From: Rhodoferax sp.
GTDB taxonomy: Bacteria; Pseudomonadota; Gammaproteobacteria; Burkholderiales; Burkholderiaceae_C
Assembly (NCBI RefSeq): GCF_013297935.1
Contig: NZ_JAAFIX010000008.1
Coordinates: forward strand, 62,001 to 126,000
Length of the DNA: 64,000 nucleotides
Direction: 5' to 3'
This document shows, in pieces, positions 35,460 through 44,958 of this stretch. The translations under genes and the position numbers were made by a program. The notes under the pieces were generated by a model. It was not told where the DNA came from and searched no databases. It saw nothing but the letters and a program-made list of their open reading frames with translations. Every line of letters begins with the position of its first letter. Position 1 is the first letter of the stretch.

Positions 35460-36461
35460 TTACAAACCTCCCGGTTTGGAGGCCCAATTGTACCCGAGCC
35501 CAAGTTGCGTTGAAAGTGACATGAAATCAGCAGGCGGCTCAGACTCAAACAACAGCTCAACTCCCGTCACCGGGTGCGTAAAAGCAAGGCGGCAGGCATG
35601 TAATGCTTGCCTGCGCATGTCCGCAACAGGAGCCCCGCCATAAACAGTATCCGAAACCAAGGGATGGCCGAGGTGCGCCATGTGCACACGGATCTGATGC
35701 GTCCTACCCGTATGCAAAATGCAACGCACCCAGCAGGCTACTTGGCGGGTCGAAATCAATTCGAAATCCGTCCTCGCGTCTTTACCGGAGTGCAAGGCCA
35801 GATCTACGACCGCCATTCTCAACCGGTTGCGCGGATCCCGGCCAATCGGCGCGCTGACAGACTTCAGACCGGTCCATGCCCAAGCTTTGTGGGCGATAGC
35901 GAAATACTGCCGACTTACCTCCCGGGCAGCAATGGCTTTTACCAGTGCGTCCATGGCCGCCCGCGTGCGGGCTACGACCATCAAACCACTGGTGTCTTTA
36001 TCAAGCCTATGCACAATTCCAGCGCGGGGAACCAGAGATGCATGGGCGCTGTACCCCAGCAATCCGTTTAGCAAAGTGCCACTCCAGTTTCCGGGCGCGG
36101 GGTGAACCACCAAGCCCGGCGGTTTATTGATGACTAGCAGATGCTCGTCTTCATACCTGACATCCAGATCCATCGCCTCCGGCTTAAACGCTTGGCTTTG
36201 CGGCGTGGGTCGTAGTTCAATGGTGGCAGTGTCGCCCACCTTGACTTTGGCAGACACCTTCTGAACGACACGCCCGTTCAACTGCACCAAACCCAGCTCA
36301 ATGAGCTGCTGCAGATAACTCCGCGAAAATTCGTCCACATGGACTGCGAGCGCTCGATCCAACCGCTCCCCGTGCATTTCAGCGGGAAAAACCAAGTGAC
36401 GGAGCTCGGTTTCACCCGCAAGCTCAGCGGGGTCTTCAGCCTCTGTTTCCGCACAGTGCAT
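35460..36461 (-). CDS. rluD: 23S rRNA pseudouridine synthase RluD
   Basis: A 333-residue enzyme making pseudouridines 1911, 1915 and 1917 in helix 69 of 23S rRNA. An N-terminal S4 domain (RLDRALAVHVDEFSRSYLQQ) precedes the catalytic core with GIVHRLDKDTSGLMVVA (catalytic Asp) and HTGRTHQIRVHMAHLG. ATG at 36461 starts MHCAETEAED; the next upstream in-frame start lies almost against bamD. The gene is divergent from bamD with only 40 bases between starts, the classical rluD-bamD arrangement. Confidence 0.95.
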   Translation of the reverse strand: MHCAETEAEDPAELAGETELRHLVFPAEMHGERLDRALAVHVDEFSRSYLQQLIELGLVQLNGRVVQKVSAKVKVGDTATIELRPTPQSQAFKPEAMDLDVRYEDEHLLVINKPPGLVVHPAPGNWSGTLLNGLLGYSAHASLVPRAGIVHRLDKDTSGLMVVARTRAAMDALVKAIAAREVSRQYFAIAHKAWAWTGLKSVSAPIGRDPRNRLRMAVVDLALHSGKDARTDFELISTRQVACWVRCILHTGRTHQIRVHMAHLGHPLVSDTVYGGAPVADMRRQALHACRLAFTHPVTGVELLFESEPPADFMSLSTQLGLGYNWASKPGGL

Positions 36462-36501
36462 CGATATAATTCCGTCGGTTTGAATCAAGAAAGTCCCCAA
36501 A

Positions 36502-37308
36502 ATGCTGCGTGCGAAATTATCGGTCGTTTATGCCTTGATGCTGGCGACCCTTGCCAGCCAGCTCGTGGCCTGCTCCAGCGCCCCCATCGACAAAACAGCC
36601 GGCATGAGCCCGAACCGTTTGTATGCAGAGGCAAAAGACGAAATGGGCGCCTCTCAGTGGGATAAAGCTGTACCTCTGCTGGAAAAGCTAGAAGCGCGTG
36701 CAGCGGGAACCCCGCTCGCACAACAAGCGCAACTAGACAAAGCTTTTGCCCACTTCAAGGCCGGCGAGCAAGCGCAGTCTCTCGCAACACTTGAGCGGTT
36801 TATTAAGTTGCACCCTGCAAGCCCGGCTTTGGACTATGCGATTTACCTGAAGGGCGTCGTGAATTTCAACGATGACCTGGGCTTGCTCTCATCTGTCACC
36901 CGCCAGGATCTGGCTGAACGCGACCAAAAAGCAGCCAAAGAATCCTTCGAGGCATTCAAAGAACTCACCTCCCGGTTCCCGGAGTCCAAATACGCACCGG
37001 ACGCACGGCTGCGCATGAATTACATCGTCGGCTCATTGGCCCAATACGAAGTGCATGTGGCACGCTACTACTACAAGCGCGGCGCCTACCTCGCGGCCGC
37101 CAACCGTGCCCAACAGTGTCTTACAGATTACCGCGATGTGCCCGCAACCGAAGAGGCCCTGTACATCTTGTACAAATCCTACGACGCTTTGGGCATGGAC
37201 CAACTGCGGGACGATGCGAAGCGGATTCTCGATAAAACCTTCCCGCAATCCGAATTTGTTGCGCGCGGCGGCCGGGCTAGTACGGATCCGTGGTGGAAAC
37301 TCTGGTGA
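36502..37308 (+). CDS. bamD: Outer-membrane assembly lipoprotein BamD
   Basis: A 268-residue essential lipoprotein of the BAM complex. The signal peptide ends at lipobox LVAC (residue about 24, then SSAP). Five TPR-like repeats follow, including RLYAEAKDEMGASQWDKAVP, SRFPESKYAPDARLRMNYIV and VHVARYYYKRGAYLAAANRA, the typical BamD/ComL signatures. Its last 32 bases overlap the 3' end of the converging helicase gene, so both transcripts share antisense sequence. Confidence 0.95.
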   Translation: MLRAKLSVVYALMLATLASQLVACSSAPIDKTAGMSPNRLYAEAKDEMGASQWDKAVPLLEKLEARAAGTPLAQQAQLDKAFAHFKAGEQAQSLATLERFIKLHPASPALDYAIYLKGVVNFNDDLGLLSSVTRQDLAERDQKAAKESFEAFKELTSRFPESKYAPDARLRMNYIVGSLAQYEVHVARYYYKRGAYLAAANRAQQCLTDYRDVPATEEALYILYKSYDALGMDQLRDDAKRILDKTFPQSEFVARGGRASTDPWWKLW

Positions 37309-39277
37309 GCGCATGGAGCGCTGCGTAGTACTGCTCAGCCTCTGACAAGGGGCGCATCGGTGGCAAGGCGGTGAGCAGTTTTTTCCCGTAGCCCATTTGT
37401 CGAAGCCGGGAATCGCACACGACCAGCACCCCCCGATCTGACTCACGGCGTATCAAGCGACCGACGCCCTGCTTTAAAGCAATGCCTGCCATGGGGAGCT
37501 GAATTTCATTGAAAGGGCTCCGCCCTTCCTGCTCTGCTTGTGCGCAGCGCGCTTGCAGCAACGGGTCATCGGGTGGTGCAAACGGAATCTTGTCGATCAC
37601 CAGCAGCTGCAAGGCCCGCCCGGGAATATCGACCCCTTCCCAAAAAGTAGCGGACCCGACCAGAATCATTCCGCGGCCATTCGCAGCTTGAAACTGCGCC
37701 AGCAGATCGCGCTTCGACGCCTCACCCTGCACCAGCACCCGGATATCGATATGCCCGGGGAGCATCTGCCGGATACTCTCTCCGATTTGCTTCATCGCGC
37801 GGAGTGTCGTCGTCAACACCAAGGTATGACCACCCAATATCTGCACCGACTCCGACGCCAACTCGGCTACCGCATGGCTGTGCTGAGGTGAGGATGGCAG
37901 CGCAAACGCCTTGGGAACGTACACCGCCGCTTGTTTCAGATAATCAAAGGGGCTCGGAATTCGCAGGCACTCCGCATCCTGCAAACCACTGGACGAGAGA
38001 AACCAATCCAAACTCTGCCCGACCCCGAGAGTTGCAGAGGTGAAAATCCACGACCTGAGAGAATCCTGACCGGTATCCACCGCCACCTTGGCGCGCATCG
38101 CTTCCGAGATATCCATGGGCGACTCGACACATCGCAAGCGTAGGCCCGACTCGACCCAACGTATGAGCCCCTCTTGCGCGGGCAGTAACGCCGACTCGAC
38201 ACTATCCAGCAGCACACAGGTCCGCTCCCACAACACCTTTAAATCAGGATGCGCGTCCCGAACACCTTCCAGTGCCCGGGCGAGCGCGCGAAGCCCTTCA
38301 CCCAAACGGGTTATCCGCGAAGCCCACACAGCGGGGGGGAGGCCATCTGGCGCTACCGACTGCCACATGGCACGCTGGGCCGCCACTTTCTGTTCAGGAA
38401 ACATCGCGTGTAAAGCGACCACAGCCATTTCAATCTGCTCGACCAACCAAGGCCAATCGGCTAAACCGCGGGCGGACTGGGCTCCGACAAACACCACATC
38501 ACGCCCCAGCGCCAGAATTTGACCCGTCGACCATTGCCGACCCAAAAACTGAACCCCAATGTCATTGAGTTGATGCGCCTCATCGAAAACGACGGTATTC
38601 ACAGTGGGTAGCAACTCCGCAACTCCGGACTCCCGAACGTTGGAATCTGCAAAGAAGAGATGGTGATTGATAACCACCATGTCTGCGTTCATCGCATCGC
38701 GCCGGGCCTTGTAGAGAAAACAGTCGGCATATCGGGGGCACTTAGAAGCTGTGCAACTCTCCCGGGTGGAGGTCACCAGCGGCAGTACTTGAGATGACTC
38801 TTCCAGCGCCGGCACCTCGGCCACATCGCCTTGCCGGGTGGCGGCAGCCCATTGCTCAACCTGTGCCAGCAATCTCAGAGGAGCCGCTGTCTGCAGCATT
38901 CCATCATGTCTCGCGGAGGCAAGGCGATGAAGGCAGAGATAGCTACTCCGGCCCTTTAGCAGAGCCACCCGGGCCGGGCTTTTGAGCATGCTGAGCAACT
39001 CTGGAATATCGCGCCCGAACAACTGATCCTGAAGCGCCTTGGTCGCAGTGGAGATCAAGACCTTGTGCCCGCTCTGTAGCGCGGGGACGAGATACGCATA
39101 GGTTTTTCCAATCCCCGTGCCGGCCTCCACCACCAGCGCTCCGCCGGTGGACATAACGCGAGCCACCGCTTGCGCCATCTGGATCTGCCCCGCACGCGGG
39201 GTGTACTCGGTGACGTGTTGGGCTAACGTGCCTGCTCCCCCGAACACATCGGCAACTGCCGCCTCTGGCTCAGTCAT
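37277..39277 (-). CDS. DinG/YoaA-family ATP-dependent DNA helicase
   Basis: A 666-residue superfamily 2 helicase of the XPD type. Walker A is VVEAGTGIGKTYAYLVPAL near residue 48; the DEAH box is VVFDEAHQLND; motif VI is GVGRLIRRESDRG near 610. Four cysteines fit an iron-sulfur cluster: one in SSYLCLHRL and three in ESCTASKCPRYADCF around 165-185. YoaA-type helicases resolve damaged forks or R-loops. ATG at 39277 shares one base with the stop of the upstream DUF465 gene (TGATG). The 3' end overlaps bamD by 32 bases on the opposite strand. Confidence 0.92.
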   Translation of the reverse strand: MTEPEAAVADVFGGAGTLAQHVTEYTPRAGQIQMAQAVARVMSTGGALVVEAGTGIGKTYAYLVPALQSGHKVLISTATKALQDQLFGRDIPELLSMLKSPARVALLKGRSSYLCLHRLASARHDGMLQTAAPLRLLAQVEQWAAATRQGDVAEVPALEESSQVLPLVTSTRESCTASKCPRYADCFLYKARRDAMNADMVVINHHLFFADSNVRESGVAELLPTVNTVVFDEAHQLNDIGVQFLGRQWSTGQILALGRDVVFVGAQSARGLADWPWLVEQIEMAVVALHAMFPEQKVAAQRAMWQSVAPDGLPPAVWASRITRLGEGLRALARALEGVRDAHPDLKVLWERTCVLLDSVESALLPAQEGLIRWVESGLRLRCVESPMDISEAMRAKVAVDTGQDSLRSWIFTSATLGVGQSLDWFLSSSGLQDAECLRIPSPFDYLKQAAVYVPKAFALPSSPQHSHAVAELASESVQILGGHTLVLTTTLRAMKQIGESIRQMLPGHIDIRVLVQGEASKRDLLAQFQAANGRGMILVGSATFWEGVDIPGRALQLLVIDKIPFAPPDDPLLQARCAQAEQEGRSPFNEIQLPMAGIALKQGVGRLIRRESDRGVLVVCDSRLRQMGYGKKLLTALPPMRPLSEAEQYYAALHALTRVSTTDPY

Positions 39278-39483
39278 CAAGCAGATTCGTCCGGAGTCAG
39301 GCTTCGCTGCAGCTGCGCGATAGCATCTCGCAAGCCCAGTCGCCTTTTCTTGAGACGCTGAAGCAAAAGCTCGTCGGTGATCCCCCCCTTGGATGAAGCC
39401 AAGTCAATACAAGCGTCCAGATCACTGTGGGCCATGCGGAGCTCAATAAGCCTGCGCTCGGGCGAATGTAGATTGGTTTCCAA
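39277..39483 (-). CDS. DUF465 (YdcH-like) small protein
   Basis: A 68-residue helical protein with the DUF465 pattern: LIELRMAHSDLDACIDLASS in the first helix and DELLLQRLKKRRLGLRDAIA in the second. The family is widespread in proteobacteria and of unknown function; it forms a short coiled coil. The gene is coupled to the helicase gene by a one-base overlap. Divergent to it, 114 bases away, starts the PP2C phosphatase. Confidence 0.88.
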   Translation of the reverse strand: METNLHSPERRLIELRMAHSDLDACIDLASSKGGITDELLLQRLKKRRLGLRDAIAQLQRSLTPDESA

Positions 39484-39597
39484 AGGTAAAAGCAGTCGGC
39501 TAGAGGGTTAAACTGACCGCACTAAACGGCAAGCGCTCGATAATACGGCCAGCTGCCGCCGCCACCTACCGATTTTTTCGAGAGCACAACAAACACC

Positions 39598-40359
39598 ATG
39601 TCCTCTGGTTATCGCCTCAGCGCCTCCACCGGCATCCACAAAGGTGACCGTGAATATCAGCAGGACCAAGTCTCGCTCTTCAAGCACCCGCGGATCAACG
39701 GTTGCCTGTTGGCCATAGTCGCCGACGGCATGGGCGGACGCAGCGGCGGCAGAAAAGCCTCCGACCAAGTCATGCTGACGGCCAAACAGCTCTTCGAGCG
39801 CTATGACCCCGCGACTGACGACGCGGTTGTCACTCTGCGCCAGGTGGTGCAGGAAGCCCATATTGTGATCAAGCTGACGGCCATTTCTTCTGAGGAAGAG
39901 CCCCACAGTACCCTGGCTGCATTTCTGATCAACCCCGGTGGGGACTGCCACTGGGCCCACACAGGTGACTCCCGCGTCTATCAGTTTCACGGTAACCGGT
40001 TTGTCAAACGCACCAGTGACCACTCCTATGTGCAGGCGCTGGTCAATCGGGGCGAAATCACTGAGGAACAAGCAGCAAACCACCCGCAATCCAATATATT
40101 GATGGGATGCTTGGGTACGGAGAACGATCCGCCGGTGGACTTTCACTTCATACCGAAACTCCGGGCTGGCGACGTCCTCATGGCGTGCAGTGACGGAGTG
40201 TGGCACTACTTCAACAACGGCGAACTCGGCTCGGTACTTTCCACCTTGTCTGCGCGCGAGGCCACAGAATTTTTAATTGAAAAAGCCCGCTCACGCGCTC
40301 GGGGCGGTGGTGACAATTTGTCGGTCGTGATTGTCAAAGTAGAGTCACTGCAGAGCTGA
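39598..40359 (+). CDS. PP2C-type serine/threonine protein phosphatase
   Basis: A 253-residue Stp/PrpC-like phosphatase. The Mn/Mg-binding motifs are present: REYQQDQV (motif 1 Asp), IVADGMGGRSGG near residue 40, HTGDSRVYQFHGNRF near 120, ACSDGVWHYF near 200 and GGGDNLSVVIV near the end. No kinase or FHA-domain gene is adjacent, so its substrate and pathway are open. It stands alone on the plus strand between two minus-strand units, and the following gene converges on it with 27 bases between stops. Confidence 0.93.
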   Translation: MSSGYRLSASTGIHKGDREYQQDQVSLFKHPRINGCLLAIVADGMGGRSGGRKASDQVMLTAKQLFERYDPATDDAVVTLRQVVQEAHIVIKLTAISSEEEPHSTLAAFLINPGGDCHWAHTGDSRVYQFHGNRFVKRTSDHSYVQALVNRGEITEEQAANHPQSNILMGCLGTENDPPVDFHFIPKLRAGDVLMACSDGVWHYFNNGELGSVLSTLSAREATEFLIEKARSRARGGGDNLSVVIVKVESLQS

Positions 40360-40386
40360 TGCAGTGGGTGCCCTGCCGCGTAAAAG

Positions 40387-40941
40387 CTAAGGACTGACCG
40401 GAAGCGGCTCGGCCCGATCTGGCTTTTCTTCAATCCGTTTTTCGACCTCTGCCTTACGGCGTGCGGCCTCCTGCTGCTTGCTGTCAAATGCTGCGCGATT
40501 GGCCTGTGCCTGTTCCGCGCTGATGACCGATGTTGATGTAGCTGCCTCCGGCCGACTCACCGGCACTGGCACAGGCACAGGCGCCACCTTGGGCTGACGT
40601 GCAACGACCGGGTTCTGGCCAAGCTCCTCCTGGCGGTTCGCCAGCTCGGCCTGTTTTTGCTCTAATTGCCCCAGTTGCTCCCGTGTCCGCTGGGCGCGGG
40701 CCGTATCACGCAAGGCAAGCTCCCGCTTGCGCAACGCCGCACTGCGACTGCGCTGTTCAGCCGCCCACCGGGACAAGCAAGCGTTGACTGCGAAACGGTC
40801 ATAGCAGGCCGACTCCGCGTGGGCCGCTTCAATCTGCAAAGCCTTGCGCTCCGCATCAACAGCCTCTAGAGAGTCGGCATAGCCAGGCTGGATGGCCAGT
40901 TGCACCAACAGCAAACCGCCCAAGAGTCGATGGGCTTTCAT
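40387..40941 (-). CDS. Hypothetical periplasmic coiled-coil protein
   Basis: A 184-residue protein with a signal peptide (RLLGGLLLVQLAIQPGYAD, cleavage near 22). Residues 25-110 are mostly helix with heptad character (ERKALQIEAAHAESACYDRF, QLEQKQAELANRQEELGQ) and two Cys in ACYDRFAVNACLSRW. A proline/valine-rich linker and a charged tail (EAARRKAEVEKRIEEKP) follow. I recall similar proteins next to zapE in Burkholderiales but no function. Its start overlaps the zapE stop (ATGA), so they are co-translated. Confidence 0.8.
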   Translation of the reverse strand: MKAHRLLGGLLLVQLAIQPGYADSLEAVDAERKALQIEAAHAESACYDRFAVNACLSRWAAEQRSRSAALRKRELALRDTARAQRTREQLGQLEQKQAELANRQEELGQNPVVARQPKVAPVPVPVPVSRPEAATSTSVISAEQAQANRAAFDSKQQEAARRKAEVEKRIEEKPDRAEPLPVSP

Positions 40942-42035
40942 GTCAATCGGGTGTCCACCGTACGACGCTCCAGCTCCAAAAACTCTTTGGACTGCATCTC
41001 GGTCAAACGCGACACCGTGCGCGGAAATTCATGAGACATGGGGCCCTCGGTGTACAGCGCCTCAGGAGCCACATCCGCCGACATGATCAACTTCACGCGC
41101 CGGTCGTACAACACATCAACCAGCCAGGTGAAGCGCCTTGCCTCCGACGCCATCCGCACCGGCATATGCGGTACACCACTCAAAAACACCGTGTGAAAGC
41201 ACGAAGCGATTTCGAGGTAGTCATTCTGCGAGCGGGGGCCGCCACACAGCGTCTTGAAGTCAAACCACACGACACCACCGGCTTTGCGATAAGCCTTGAT
41301 TTCGCGGGCCTCAATACGAAGGACCGGGTCCTCATCATGTTGTTCCGCCAAGGCATTGAACGTGGCCGTCATTGCAGCATCCGCCTCGGCACCGTTGGGC
41401 ACGTGGTAGAGCTTGGCGTCTTCCAGGGTGCGGCGGCGGTAGTCCGTGCCGTTATCCACATTGAGCACTTCCAGCTTGGCATTCAGCAACGCAATGGCCG
41501 GCAAAATGCGGTCGCGGTGCAAGCCGCCCGGGTACAGGTCATCCGGCTTGAAGTTGGAGGTGGTGACAAAGCCCACGCCGTTGTCGAACAAAGCATTGAG
41601 CAGCCGGTGCAAGATCATGGCGTCGGTGATGTCCGCCACATGAAACTCGTCAAAGCAAATCAGGCGGTAGCGCTTGGACATGCGCTTGCCCAACTCGTCC
41701 AGCGGATTCACCGTTCCTTGCAGGTTCACCAACTCGTGGTGCACTTCCCGCATGAACTCATGAAAATGCAGACGGGTTTTGCGCTTCAGTGGCACCGCGT
41801 TGAAAAAGCAATCCATCAAAAAGCTCTTGCCCCGCCCTACTCCGCCGAACATGTACACGCCGCGCGGAATATCGGGCCGGTTGATGAGCTTTTTGAGAGC
41901 ATTCGAGCGCTTGGCCTTGTAGGCAGCCCAGTCGCTGGCACAACGCTCCAGTGCCTCCACCGCGCGGAGTTGCGCAGGGTCGGCCGTGTATCCACGGGCT
42001 TTCAGCTCCGCCTCGTAGGCTTCTTTGACGCTCAA
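40938..42035 (-). CDS. zapE: Cell division ATPase ZapE (AFG1-like)
   Basis: A 365-residue AAA-like ATPase. Walker A is MFGGVGRGKSFLMD near residue 65, Walker B/DEAH-like RLICFDEFHVADITDAM near 120, and the family motif HFHEFMREVHHEL lies near 92. In E. coli ZapE modulates the FtsZ ring under low oxygen; the mitochondrial homologue Afg1/LACE1 acts in protein quality control. The gene is followed by the coiled-coil protein gene and preceded by the odh operon end, separated by a repeat copy that doubles as a terminator. Confidence 0.93.
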   Translation of the reverse strand: MSVKEAYEAELKARGYTADPAQLRAVEALERCASDWAAYKAKRSNALKKLINRPDIPRGVYMFGGVGRGKSFLMDCFFNAVPLKRKTRLHFHEFMREVHHELVNLQGTVNPLDELGKRMSKRYRLICFDEFHVADITDAMILHRLLNALFDNGVGFVTTSNFKPDDLYPGGLHRDRILPAIALLNAKLEVLNVDNGTDYRRRTLEDAKLYHVPNGAEADAAMTATFNALAEQHDEDPVLRIEAREIKAYRKAGGVVWFDFKTLCGGPRSQNDYLEIASCFHTVFLSGVPHMPVRMASEARRFTWLVDVLYDRRVKLIMSADVAPEALYTEGPMSHEFPRTVSRLTEMQSKEFLELERRTVDTRLT

Positions 42036-42050
42036 TGCAGACTCCGTTAC

Positions 42051-42110
42051 GCTACAAAAAGAGAAGCTGCTAGCGCACTATTCATGCGGGCTAGCAGCTT
42101 ATTTCGCTTA
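42051..42110 (+). repeat. Dispersed intergenic repeat, copy 3
   Basis: Carries AGCTGCTAGCGCA and, after a short spacer, GCGGGCTAGCAGCTTATTT, both conserved blocks of the family. In this copy the blocks have become fully complementary, giving an 11-bp stem (see the terminator entry). It lies between the lpdA stop and the zapE start. Confidence 0.8.
42056..42100 (-). terminator. Terminator of the sucA-sucB-lpdA operon, built from repeat copy 3
   Basis: AAGCTGCTAGC (42064-42074) and GCTAGCAGCTT (42090-42100) form a perfect 11-bp stem with a 15-base loop. On the minus strand it is followed by CTCTTTTTG, so it can end transcription from lpdA 18 bases beyond the stop codon. Confidence 0.75.
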
Positions 42111-42117
42111 AAAACTA

Positions 42118-43545
42118 TCAGAAGTTCAGCGTGCGCTTATCCACGGCCAGTGCCGCTTCTTTGGTAGCTTCGCTCAACGAAGGGTGCGCGTGGCAGATGC
42201 GGGCAATGTCTTCTGCGCTCGCCTTGAACTCCATGGCCACCACGGCTTCGGAGATCAACTCTGACGCTTGTGGCCCCACAATGTGCACACCCAAAATCTC
42301 GTCCGTCGTGGCATCGGCCAGGAACTTCACGAAACCGGTGGTGTCGCCCAGAGCGCGCGCACGGCCGTTCGCCAAGAACGGGAACTGGCCAGCTTTGTAC
42401 GCCACGCCGTCCGCCTTGAGCTGCTGCTCGGTGCGACCGACCCACGCAATCTCGGGGCTGGTGTAAATCACCCAAGGGATGGTGTTGAAATTCACGTGGC
42501 CATGTTGACCGGCAATGCGCTCAGCGACCGCTACGCCCTCTTCTTCCGCCTTGTGCGCCAGCATGGGGCCGCGCACCACGTCACCCACCGCCCACACGCC
42601 GGGCAGGTTGGTCTTGCAGTCGCCGTCCACCACAATCGCGCCGCGTTCGTCCAGCGCCAAGCCCACGGCTTCGGTGTTCAAACCAATGGTGTTAGGCACC
42701 CGGCCGATGGACACGATCAGCTTGTCGACATCCAGCGACAGGGCTTCGCCCTTGGCGTTGGTGTAGGCCACGGATACGCCCTTTTTGCCGTTTTTGATTT
42801 CGCCGACTTTGACACCGAGTTCAATCTTGAGGCCTTGTTTGGTGAATGCCTTGAAAGCTTCCTTGGCCACACCTTCGTCTACCGCGCCCAGGAATGTGGG
42901 CAGACCTTCCAGGATGGTGACTTCGGCACCCAGGCGCTTCCATACCGAGCCCATCTCCAGGCCGATGACGCCGGAGCCGATCAGGCCCAGCTTTTTGGGC
43001 ACTGCGCCGATGTTCAGGGCGCCATCGTTGGACAGCACATTGACTTCATCGAACGGTGTGCCGGGCAATGCACGGGCATTGGAACCAGTCGCGATGATGA
43101 TTTGCTTGCCGGTGATGACTTCTTCAGTGGCGCCCGCCACCTTGATGTCGTAGCCGCCTTCAGCAGCTTTAACGAAAGAGCCGCGGCCGTGGAAGAAGGC
43201 GATCTTGTTCTTCTTGAACAAGTACAGGATGCCGTCGTTGTTTTGCTTCACCACGGTGTTTTTGCGGCCGATCATCTTCGCCACATCCATGCTCACGCCC
43301 TTCACCTCGATGCCGTGCTCTGCAAAGTGGTGGTTGGCATGATTGAAGTGCTCGGACGACTGCAGCAAAGCCTTGGAGGGAATGCAGCCTACGTTGGTGC
43401 AAGTACCGCCGGGCGCAGGGCCGCCAGCGGCATTCTTCCACTCGTCGATACAGGCCACGTTGAAGCCCAACTGGGCTGCGCGGATGGCGGCAATGTAGCC
43501 ACCGGGGCCGCCGCCAATGACGACTACGTCGAATTGTTTACTCAT
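42118..43545 (-). CDS. lpdA: Dihydrolipoyl dehydrogenase (E3)
   Basis: A 475-residue FAD enzyme reoxidising the lipoyl groups of the 2-oxoglutarate dehydrogenase complex with NAD+. The FAD-binding [17 protein letters not shown] is at residue 10; the redox-active disulfide is [16 protein letters not shown] near 45-55; the NAD fold [13 protein letters not shown] lies near 185; the C-terminal catalytic His-Glu is in [17 protein letters not shown] at 43545 starts [13 protein letters not shown]; an upstream extension covers the structured intercistronic region and is not coding. Third gene of the odh operon. Confidence 0.97.
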   Translation of the reverse strand: MSKQFDVVVIGGGPGGYIAAIRAAQLGFNVACIDEWKNAAGGPAPGGTCTNVGCIPSKALLQSSEHFNHANHHFAEHGIEVKGVSMDVAKMIGRKNTVVKQNNDGILYLFKKNKIAFFHGRGSFVKAAEGGYDIKVAGATEEVITGKQIIIATGSNARALPGTPFDEVNVLSNDGALNIGAVPKKLGLIGSGVIGLEMGSVWKRLGAEVTILEGLPTFLGAVDEGVAKEAFKAFTKQGLKIELGVKVGEIKNGKKGVSVAYTNAKGEALSLDVDKLIVSIGRVPNTIGLNTEAVGLALDERGAIVVDGDCKTNLPGVWAVGDVVRGPMLAHKAEEEGVAVAERIAGQHGHVNFNTIPWVIYTSPEIAWVGRTEQQLKADGVAYKAGQFPFLANGRARALGDTTGFVKFLADATTDEILGVHIVGPQASELISEAVVAMEFKASAEDIARICHAHPSLSEATKEAALAVDKRTLNF

Positions 43546-43560
43546 ACATTTTCCTAGGAT

Positions 43561-43642
43561 TCTGGGTGGCTGAGGGTTCTGCGCAGGTAAAGGGGGAGCC
43601 CGCAGGGCGGAGGACACGGAGCAGAACCCTCTACCGCCCAGA
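43561..43642. repeat. Large near-perfect inverted repeat between sucB and lpdA
   Basis: Bases 43561-43582 are complementary to 43621-43642 at 19 of 22 positions, with two of the mismatches able to pair as G-U in RNA. The inner 11 bp (GAGGGTTCTGC / GCAGAACCCTC) are perfect. A second alternative stem, GACACGGAG (43613-43621) with CTCCGTGTC (43643-43651), overlaps the right arm, so two mutually exclusive folds are possible. It occupies the 119-base gap between the sucB stop and the lpdA start. Confidence 0.85.
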
Positions 43643-43664
43643 CTCCGTGTCAGCGAAAACTCAG

Positions 43665-44912
43665 TTAGATGTCAAACAGCAGACGTGCTGGATCTTCCAG
43701 CGCTTCCTTCATGGCCACCAGACCCAGAACGGCTTCACGGCCGTCGATGATGCGGTGGTCGTAGGACATAGCGAAGTAGTTCATGGGGCGAACCACCACT
43801 TGGCCGTTTTCGACCATAGCGCGGTCTTTGGTCGCATGCACACCCAAAATAGCGGACTGGGGCGGGTTGATGATGGGGGTCGACATCATGGAACCGAAAG
43901 TACCGCCGTTGGAGATAGAGAAGGTGCCGCCGGTCATTTCTTCAATGCCCAACTTGCCGTCCTTGGCCTTCTGGCCAAACTCTGCAATCTTCTTCTCGAT
44001 ATCGGCAAAGCTCATCTGGTCTGCGTTGCGCAGGATAGGCACCACCAAGCCACGGGGAGAGCCCACGGCGATACCGATGTCGAAGTAGCCGTGGTACACG
44101 ATGTCAGTGCCATCGACAGAAGCGTTCAACACAGGGAACTTCTTCAGGGCATGAACAGCAGCCTTGACGAAGAAGCTCATGAAGCCCAACTTGCAACCGT
44201 GTTCCTTCTCGAAACGTTCTTGCATGCGCTTGCGCATCTCCATGACCGGGGCCATGTTGATTTCGTTGAAGGTGGTCAGGATCGCGTTGGTCGACTGGGA
44301 CTGCAGCAGGCGCTCAGCCACGCGCGCACGCAAACGGCTCATGGGCACGCGCTGCTCGGGACGGTCACCCAGATTCACCGAAGGTGCTGCCACTTGAGGC
44401 AACGACTTGGTGGGAGCGCCCGTGGGGATTACGGCAGTCGCTACCACTTTAGGAGCAGCAGCCGCAGCCAGCACGTCACCCTTGGTGATGCGGCCGTCTT
44501 TACCGGTGCCCGACACATCAGCGGCGGCCATGCCGTTGTCGGCCAGCAGCTTCGCCGCAGCGGGCATGGCAACACCGGCTTTGGAGTTGCTGGCAGCTGC
44601 AGCGGCCACAGGGGTTGCAGCAGGCGCAGCGGCGGGCGCTGCAGCAGGTGCCGCAACAGCACCGGCCACCGCAGCGGTGTCGATACGGGCGATCAACTGC
44701 TCGGCACCGACGGTCGCGCCGTCTGGCGCGACCAGCTCGACCAACACGCCAGCGGCTGGCGCGGGCACTTCCATCACAACCTTGTCGGTTTCGACTTCGA
44801 TCAGGATTTCGTCGATAGCGACTGCTTCACCGACCTTCTTTTTCCACTGCAACAAGGTTGCTTCCGCCACAGATTCAGACAGCTGTGGGACTTTGACTTC
44901 TACGATTGCCAT
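43665..44912 (-). CDS. sucB: 2-oxoglutarate dehydrogenase E2, dihydrolipoyl succinyltransferase
   Basis: A 415-residue core subunit of the 2-oxoglutarate dehydrogenase complex. The lipoyl domain (residues 1-80) has the lipoylated lysine in [11 protein letters not shown]; a long Ala/Pro-rich swinging arm follows. The E1/E3-binding domain is near 125-160 ([29 protein letters not shown]), and the catalytic domain ends with the active-site [13 protein letters not shown] near 385. It transfers succinyl groups from lipoate to CoA. Second gene in the odh operon. Confidence 0.96.
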   Translation of the reverse strand: MAIVEVKVPQLSESVAEATLLQWKKKVGEAVAIDEILIEVETDKVVMEVPAPAAGVLVELVAPDGATVGAEQLIARIDTAAVAGAVAAPAAAPAAAPAATPVAAAAASNSKAGVAMPAAAKLLADNGMAAADVSGTGKDGRITKGDVLAAAAAPKVVATAVIPTGAPTKSLPQVAAPSVNLGDRPEQRVPMSRLRARVAERLLQSQSTNAILTTFNEINMAPVMEMRKRMQERFEKEHGCKLGFMSFFVKAAVHALKKFPVLNASVDGTDIVYHGYFDIGIAVGSPRGLVVPILRNADQMSFADIEKKIAEFGQKAKDGKLGIEEMTGGTFSISNGGTFGSMMSTPIINPPQSAILGVHATKDRAMVENGQVVVRPMNYFAMSYDHRIIDGREAVLGLVAMKEALEDPARLLFDI

Positions 44913-44958
44913 ATCAAATTCTTTCCGTAATGTGTTGTAAGTGTGAAGTGCTGCTGAC

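Noticed and set aside
39598..40359. PP2C phosphatase as part of a type VI secretion or kinase cluster
   Set aside because: No kinase, FHA or secretion gene lies nearby; it is reported only as a stand-alone phosphatase.
42268..43557. Long open frame antisense to lpdA
   Set aside because: Mirror of a conserved gene with strong third-position GC bias; no start signals and no domain.
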